Origin: Oscillospiraceae bacterium | GTDB taxonomy: Bacteria > Bacillota > Clostridia > Oscillospirales > Ruminococcaceae | DNA length: 10,015 nt | Assembly (NCBI GenBank): GCA_016297675.1 | Contig: JAEDGE010000068.1 | Location: forward strand, 1 to 10,015 | Direction of reading: 5' to 3' | Part shown: positions 6,525-10,015 of the stretch, piece after piece | Position numbering within the stretch: the stretch's first letter is position 1 | Layout: the number at the start of each line of letters is the position of its first letter | Program-made: the position numbers and the translations under genes | The notes under the pieces: model-generated | What the model was told of the DNA's origin: nothing | What the model saw: only the letters and a program-made list of their open reading frames with translations | Database searches by the model: none

Positions 6525-7706
6525 TCAGTTGCATGCTGTTCGGATTCCGCCATCAATGGCATAAAATATCCCACCGGCATACTGACATTTCTCCGTCAAG
6601 TCTCCACAAATAAGCCGAGCAGCCTGTTTTTCTCCCATATATTGTTTTGCATACCGTTGGATTTCCTGCCAATGGGGAAGCGTAAAGTCCAACCGATATA
6701 AATATAACTGGTCAATCCCATACAGCAGCAAAATATTGCTCCATATCTGGCAAAATTGCTGCATGATTTCTTCCATCAATGGCACAAGACAAGGATCAAA
6801 ATCCTCCCCTTCGGCATAGGAAGCCGCAAACAGCATCGGCAGTGTCATCTGCTCCAATTTGCCGCCTGTTAAACGATAGAGTACCGGCGTTTGCTCTGCA
6901 CTGTAATAGGGTGCCGTTCGCCGAATCAATGCCGCTGGTGTCAGCTGTGTCCCGACCGTTTCCTGTTTGGACAGATAGAAATTATTCATACGAACTGGTT
7001 CCTGATACAAACACTCTACTGGATAAGCACGACTCACAAAAGAAATATAATAGGCATCTCCATCCGCACAAAATAACGCTAATACTTCTTGTTTTGGTTG
7101 CTGGTAAAGATAATAGGATGTCATGGAGGAAAGTGCATTCCCTACAAAAACTGAAATTTGCAATTGTTTTGACAGGGATTGTTCCCATGTTGCTATTCTT
7201 TCTGCCTTTTCCTGCGGAAACAACTGCTGCAAAACACATGGCATCAGTCCGATTCCCATTCCAATGATTCGCTCTGTTTCGATATAGTTGCTCTTTAAAA
7301 TCTGCTGTACCATTTCGATGATCCGTGTTTCCAAAACATCACGGGATTCTGCAGTCATATCAAAGGGAATCCGCTGTTTTTCCAACGTATTCAACCCTAA
7401 TGTGGTCAATCCCACTATGATATGACTTGCATCTACGGATACAGCTATCAACAGCCAACGAGATGGATGAATATCCAACAGCATTTTTCTTCTGCCTTTT
7501 CCCTCAGCGGTTGGAGCTGCTCCAACATCTTCTAAAAAACCTTTTTCCAACATTTCCTGTATTAATAGAGAAACTGCTCCACGTGTCATCTGTAGAGCGG
7601 ATGCAATTTCTACACGAGAAATTGCACCACGCTCCCGAATCAGTTGCAGCACCTGCAAATAAACACGCTGCCGTTCACAACGTTTTTCTTCTGTCTGATT
7701 CCACAT
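6525..7706 (-). CDS. ROK-family-like transcriptional regulator with degenerate sugar-kinase domain
   Basis: Protein of 393 residues with the NagC/XylR repressor layout. A winged helix-turn-helix at about 26-62 (SRVEIASALQMTRGAVSLLI, then EMLEKGFLEDVG) is followed by GKGRRKMLLDI (69-79), the usual ROK join, and a C-terminal ROK-like domain. That domain is eroded. The phosphate-binding DxGxT motif reads VSVDASHIIVGL (89-100), the catalytic DxGN-type region reads VFVGNALSSM (187-196), and the ROK CxCGxxGCxE zinc motif is absent. It can hardly be a sugar kinase. I infer a DNA-binding regulator whose effector is unknown and perhaps not a standard sugar. The start has AGGGGAG 11 bases upstream. It is monocistronic, with its own promoter and terminator. 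Neighbours on the same strand are an AEC transporter upstream and an aminotransferase downstream; either could be a target, but no operator shared with them was found. Confidence is high for HTH regulator, lower for ROK membership. Confidence 0.8.
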   Translation of the reverse strand: MWNQTEEKRCERQRVYLQVLQLIRERGAISRVEIASALQMTRGAVSLLIQEMLEKGFLEDVGAAPTAEGKGRRKMLLDIHPSRWLLIAVSVDASHIIVGLTTLGLNTLEKQRIPFDMTAESRDVLETRIIEMVQQILKSNYIETERIIGMGIGLMPCVLQQLFPQEKAERIATWEQSLSKQLQISVFVGNALSSMTSYYLYQQPKQEVLALFCADGDAYYISFVSRAYPVECLYQEPVRMNNFYLSKQETVGTQLTPAALIRRTAPYYSAEQTPVLYRLTGGKLEQMTLPMLFAASYAEGEDFDPCLVPLMEEIMQQFCQIWSNILLLYGIDQLYLYRLDFTLPHWQEIQRYAKQYMGEKQAARLICGDLTEKCQYAGGIFYAIDGGIRTACN

Positions 7707-7786
7707 CTCATTACTCGCTCCCCTGCTTGGTCTTTGTGTTACGCAAACGGTTTATCCTCCTCTTCATTTCTACAATCCATACTATT

Positions 7787-7815
7787 ATTTTAACAATTTT
7801 ACTTTATTTTTTCAA
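7787..7815 (-). promoter_or_regulatory. Sigma-A promoter of the ROK-like gene
   Basis: On the minus strand, TTGAAA (7810-7815), a 17-base spacer and TAAAAT (7787-7792) with TG one base before it. The start site would be near 7780, giving a leader of about 73 bases. That leader contains an odd-centred AAAC-G-GTTT palindrome (7745-7753), a possible operator or autoregulatory site. Confidence 0.65.
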
Positions 7816-7880
7816 GTTTGAGCGGTAATTTTTAATAAAAATTTACATTTTATTTTAATCATCAAAAATTTTAGATTGCT

Positions 7881-8807
7881 TTATGTCAACATACTAAAAA
7901 TCTGAATGATCAGTGGCATGGTTGCCATAGAAAAAATTGTTGTTGCAGCAAATATTTGTGATGCATAAATGTCATTGAGTCCATGTACCTGACACTGTAA
8001 CGTGCACATTGCCGCAGATGGTGCAGCTGTCAACAACAAAACAACAGTTCGCACCTCCATGGATACAAACGGCAGACAAAGACACATTCCCATCACTGCC
8101 AGCGGAATCACCAGCAGCTTCACAAAGCTCACCCAATAAATCCGTACCGTTCGCAACGCTCCCAACAAATTCGCCTGTGCTACACTGACGCCCGAAGCAA
8201 TCATCGCAAGCGGTGTATTCAAGTCAGAAATATAACCCATTGTATCCATCAGCAACCCTGGAATCGGAAGCTGTACAAAATACAGAATCAATCCAATTGC
8301 GATGCCAATGATGGTCGGCGAACGGAAAATTTTTAGCATTTTCTTAAAATCTCTGGTCTGCGTCAGCTGCATGATACCATGTGTCCAAGAAAACAGGAAA
8401 AAAATCGTCAGGAACGCTGTGACATAAAAGACCCCTTCTGCCCCAAACAAAGCACTTGCCAACGGAATGCCCATAAACCCACAGTTGCTATAGGTCGCCG
8501 AAAAACGTTCAATCGGTACCAGCTTTCCAGATTGTTTTCCTCGGAATAACAGCATAGAAAGCAAAATCGCAATCACATAAGAAGCGGCTGCCAGTACAAA
8601 CGTTAGCAGTAAATTCACAACCAACTGCGGATCATATTCTTCCTCCAGATAGGCATGTACAATGATGACAGGCGTCACAATTTCCAAAACCACATTGGAA
8701 AGCTGTTTTCCGCCCTCTCGACTGACAATTCCGGTATAATACGCCAGCATCCCCACCAGATTCAGAATCAGCATAATTATTGCTTGTTGTAAAATAATTC
8801 CAGCCAT
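7881..8807 (-). CDS. AEC-family (auxin efflux carrier-like) membrane transporter
   Basis: Integral membrane protein of 308 residues, about ten hydrophobic helices in two halves of five, the usual size for bacterial AEC permeases (Mem_trans). Visible signatures are FSATYSNCGFMGIPLASALFG in the first half, with the conserved N-x-G-F-M-G-x-P, then TPLAMIASGVSVA and APSAAMCTLQCQ plus YASQIFAATTIFSMATMP in the second half. Characterised bacterial members move small organic acids such as malate or malonate; the substrate here is unknown. ATG8807 is preferred because AAAGGAAG lies 8 bases upstream. An in-frame GTG at 8828 has no ribosome binding site. The gene lies 126 bases after dpaB on the same strand and has its own candidate promoter and structured leader. 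No strong terminator follows; the sequence after the stop is AT-rich with only an A-T hairpin near 7822-7843. Confidence 0.9.
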   Translation of the reverse strand: MAGIILQQAIIMLILNLVGMLAYYTGIVSREGGKQLSNVVLEIVTPVIIVHAYLEEEYDPQLVVNLLLTFVLAAASYVIAILLSMLLFRGKQSGKLVPIERFSATYSNCGFMGIPLASALFGAEGVFYVTAFLTIFFLFSWTHGIMQLTQTRDFKKMLKIFRSPTIIGIAIGLILYFVQLPIPGLLMDTMGYISDLNTPLAMIASGVSVAQANLLGALRTVRIYWVSFVKLLVIPLAVMGMCLCLPFVSMEVRTVVLLLTAAPSAAMCTLQCQVHGLNDIYASQIFAATTIFSMATMPLIIQIFSMLT

Positions 8808-8829
8808 AATGCATACTTCCTTTCGCACA

Positions 8830-8845
8830 GGCTGTTAAAACAGCC
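8830..8845 (-). other. Short perfect stem-loop in the AEC gene leader
   Basis: GGCTGT (8830-8835) and ACAGCC (8840-8845) form a 6-bp stem with a 4-base loop. It ends about 10 bases before the AAAGGAAG ribosome binding site of the transporter gene, close enough to influence ribosome access. Confidence 0.45.
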
Positions 8846-8863
8846 CGTGACATCCATAATGAA

Positions 8864-8897
8864 GACCGCCCGTTTAGCAGGAATGAAACAGGCGGTC
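8864..8897 (-). other. Long stem-loop between dpaB and the AEC gene
   Basis: Arms at 8864-8875 and 8886-8897 (GACCGCCCGTTT / AAACAGGCGGTC) form 12 pairs in minus-strand RNA, including one U-G pair that would be a C-A mismatch in plus-strand RNA, with a 10-base loop. It is therefore best formed by minus-strand transcripts. No U-run follows (UUCAUUAUGG), so it is not a normal intrinsic terminator, though it could end the dpa transcript inefficiently. Alternatively it is a leader element of the transporter mRNA. Confidence 0.55.
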
Positions 8898-8908
8898 ACT
8901 TCCTTGAT

Positions 8909-8917
8909 AGTATAGCA
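8909..8917 (-). promoter_or_regulatory. Extended -10 promoter candidate for the AEC gene
   Basis: TATACT (8909-8914) preceded by TGC (8915-8917) on the minus strand, 17 bases after which no good -35 is present (A-rich). It sits just after the dpaB stop and would start RNA near 8902, so both stem-loops would be in the leader. The missing -35 suggests extended -10 use or an activator. Confidence 0.5.
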
Positions 8918-8933
8918 TGGTACTTTTTATATT

Positions 8934-9524
8934 TTATAAATTTTGTATAAACATTGGTTGAATTTGTTGTCCTTCTAATGCTGCCGCTACCGTTTCTGGC
9001 AGACGTGTAAAATCTGCCACCAAAGAAGCTGGTTTTTTCAGGGGGGCATCCTGTCGTAGCGGTACAAAATAATAATTTTTTGTATTCAGCAGCAAACCCA
9101 AATTTTTTGCAGATGCGCGGAGTGCATCATTCGTTGCCAATGCTAATATGATTGGTTTTTCATTTCGCAGCATGGATTTGACCGCCATTGTAACTGTCGT
9201 ATCTGTAATGCCAAGTGCCAACTTTGCCATTGTATTGGCTGTACAAGGTGCAACGACAATGGCATCCAGTAAGTTTTTCGGTCCGAGCGGTTCCACTGCA
9301 GAAATGCCCAAAAGTGCTTTGTTTCCGCAGATTTCCTCTAATTTTTTCTGCTGGTCGGCAGCTTTGCCGAAGCGAGTATCCAAAGCAGCAGCATGTTCCG
9401 AAAAGATCGGTGTGACGGCATAACCGGCAGCAACCAGCCGTTCTGCCTGTGCAAACGCAGCGGAAAAGGTACAAAACGAACCAGTCACCGCAAACCCGAT
9501 TCGCTTACGAAGTGTTTCTTGCAT
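8934..9524 (-). CDS. dpaB: Dipicolinate synthase subunit B
   Basis: Flavoprotein-like subunit of 196 residues, the usual size of DpaB (SpoVFB). With DpaA it converts a lysine-pathway intermediate (dihydrodipicolinate) to dipicolinic acid in the mother cell; the product enters the spore core with calcium and gives heat resistance. IGFAVTGSFCTF (9-20) is the flavoprotein-fold nucleotide loop, DAIVVAPCTANTMAKLALGI (88-107) the second conserved segment, and YYFVPLRQDAP with KKPASLVADF near the C-terminus is typical of DpaB. ATG9524 is chosen over an upstream in-frame start at 9569 because AGGAGAGGGG lies just before it and family members start at this point. It overlaps the end of dpaA by 20 bases, suggesting translational coupling in one operon. 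Regulation is probably by mother-cell sigma factors acting on a promoter upstream of dpaA, outside the window. Confidence 0.93.
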   Translation of the reverse strand: MQETLRKRIGFAVTGSFCTFSAAFAQAERLVAAGYAVTPIFSEHAAALDTRFGKAADQQKKLEEICGNKALLGISAVEPLGPKNLLDAIVVAPCTANTMAKLALGITDTTVTMAVKSMLRNEKPIILALATNDALRASAKNLGLLLNTKNYYFVPLRQDAPLKKPASLVADFTRLPETVAAALEGQQIQPMFIQNL

Positions 9525-10015
9525 ATGCGAGTCCCCTCTCCTGTAAAATATGGAAGATGGTTTTCGCAATTATTTCTCCAGCGGTCAGCGGTGCGACTTT
9601 CCCCGGCAAACCCAATGCCCAGACAACATGACGTTTCCAATGCTCCGCAGCATCAAAATCTGTTCCCCCCGGCTTGGATGCCAAATCAATAATCAGTGCA
9701 TCCGACTGCATGCTGGACAATGCTTCTTCATCCAGCATCAATGCCGGCACAGTGTTGCAGAACCAGTCGAACGAACCTGCGTGTCTGGCAATTTCAGACG
9801 GTGGCAGCCATTTCAGTCCATTTGCCTGACAGCGTGCGGCATCTTTGCAGCTGCGTGCAGCAACTGTCACATCGGCACATAGTCCCTGCAATCGTTCTGC
9901 CATCAGTGTACCGATTCTACCATAACCAATGACCAGTACTCGACTGCCACAAATCGTTCGTTTCAATTCTGACATGGCAATTTGCAATGCACCCTCCACC
10001 GTTGGAACAGCATTG
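9505..10015 (-). CDS. dpaA: Dipicolinate synthase subunit A (5' end outside window)
   Basis: The minus-strand frame is open to the right edge. The visible 169 residues are the C-terminal part of DpaA (SpoVFA), which is about 290-300 residues in the family. A GTG at 9999 lies inside conserved sequence (NAVPTVEGALQIAM) and is not the real start. The segment carries a Rossmann dinucleotide-binding motif, VLVIGYGRIG, followed by the remaining fold: DWFCNTVPALMLDEEAL, DALIIDLASKPGGTDF, and GLPGKVAPLTAGEIIAKTI at the end. These match the NAD(P)-binding oxidoreductase subunit that acts with DpaB. The gene ends inside dpaB with a 20-base overlap. The pair is strong evidence for a spore-former. dapA, dapG or asd, which adjoin the pair in Bacillus, are not visible here. 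Confidence 0.93.
   Translation of the reverse strand, partial: NAVPTVEGALQIAMSELKRTICGSRVLVIGYGRIGTLMAERLQGLCADVTVAARSCKDAARCQANGLKWLPPSEIARHAGSFDWFCNTVPALMLDEEALSSMQSDALIIDLASKPGGTDFDAAEHWKRHVVWALGLPGKVAPLTAGEIIAKTIFHILQERGLAYARNTS

Noticed and set aside
6525..7706. The ROK protein as a glucokinase or sugar kinase
   Set aside because: It has an N-terminal helix-turn-helix and lacks the phosphate-binding and catalytic motifs.
7742..7755. A cre-like reading of the AAACGGTTT palindrome in the ROK leader
   Set aside because: About four conserved cre positions mismatch. It is kept only as a generic palindrome.
7793..7880. An AT-rich stretch after the AEC gene as a replication or recombination site
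   Set aside because: Only A/T homopolymer runs and an A-T hairpin are visible, with no repeats or known motifs. It is better explained as the spacer and promoter region.
9505..9999. A complete short oxidoreductase starting at GTG 9999
   Set aside because: The frame stays open to the window edge and the upstream residues match conserved DpaA sequence, so this is a truncated view of a longer gene.

Overview
The window looks like ordinary chromosome from a spore-forming, Gram-positive anaerobe of the class Clostridia, most likely the Ruminococcaceae/Oscillospiraceae. Three things suggest this. There is a dipicolinate synthase pair (dpaA-dpaB, spore core). There is a Cthe_2159-type carbohydrate-binding lipoprotein, a family common in gut and cellulolytic clostridia. 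Nearly all genes have AAAGGAG-like ribosome binding sites and sigma-A promoters with 17-bp spacers. The taxonomy is inferred, not proven. I see no tRNA, rRNA, CRISPR array, insertion sequence, phage gene or toxin-antitoxin pair.

Left part (1-2901). A minus-strand lipoprotein gene runs off the left edge. It is divergent from a plus-strand ABC-F ATPase gene, and the two are separated by about 325 bases holding the ABC-F promoter. Centre-left (2989-4898). putP (Na+/proline symporter) follows abcF on the same strand after 87 bases that include a long hairpin. Next comes a tiny BFD-like [2Fe-2S] protein with its own near-consensus promoter, ending at a strong terminator. Centre-right (4914-7706). 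Two back-to-back stem-loops separate this gene from a convergent minus-strand class I aminotransferase (AspT/MocR-like), which has its own promoter and a structured leader. A ROK-like repressor gene lies upstream of it on the same strand, separated by a clear intrinsic terminator. Right part (7881-10015, all minus). dpaA (5' end outside the window) overlaps dpaB by 20 bases. An AEC-family transporter follows, with its own candidate promoter and a leader holding two stem-loops.

The genes do not form one obvious pathway. dpaA-dpaB is the only clear functional unit, making dipicolinic acid for the spore. The others are housekeeping or uptake genes (translation factor, proline uptake, amino-acid transamination, organic-anion transport), mostly transcribed separately.

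No new multi-gene system is evident. The most interesting signal is in the ABC-F protein. All the changes needed to disable one of its two composite ATP sites are present together (Walker A Lys, Q-loop Gln and catalytic Glu of domain 2, and the signature of domain 1), while every motif of the other site is intact. Structured leaders in front of the aminotransferase and the AEC transporter are also worth checking.
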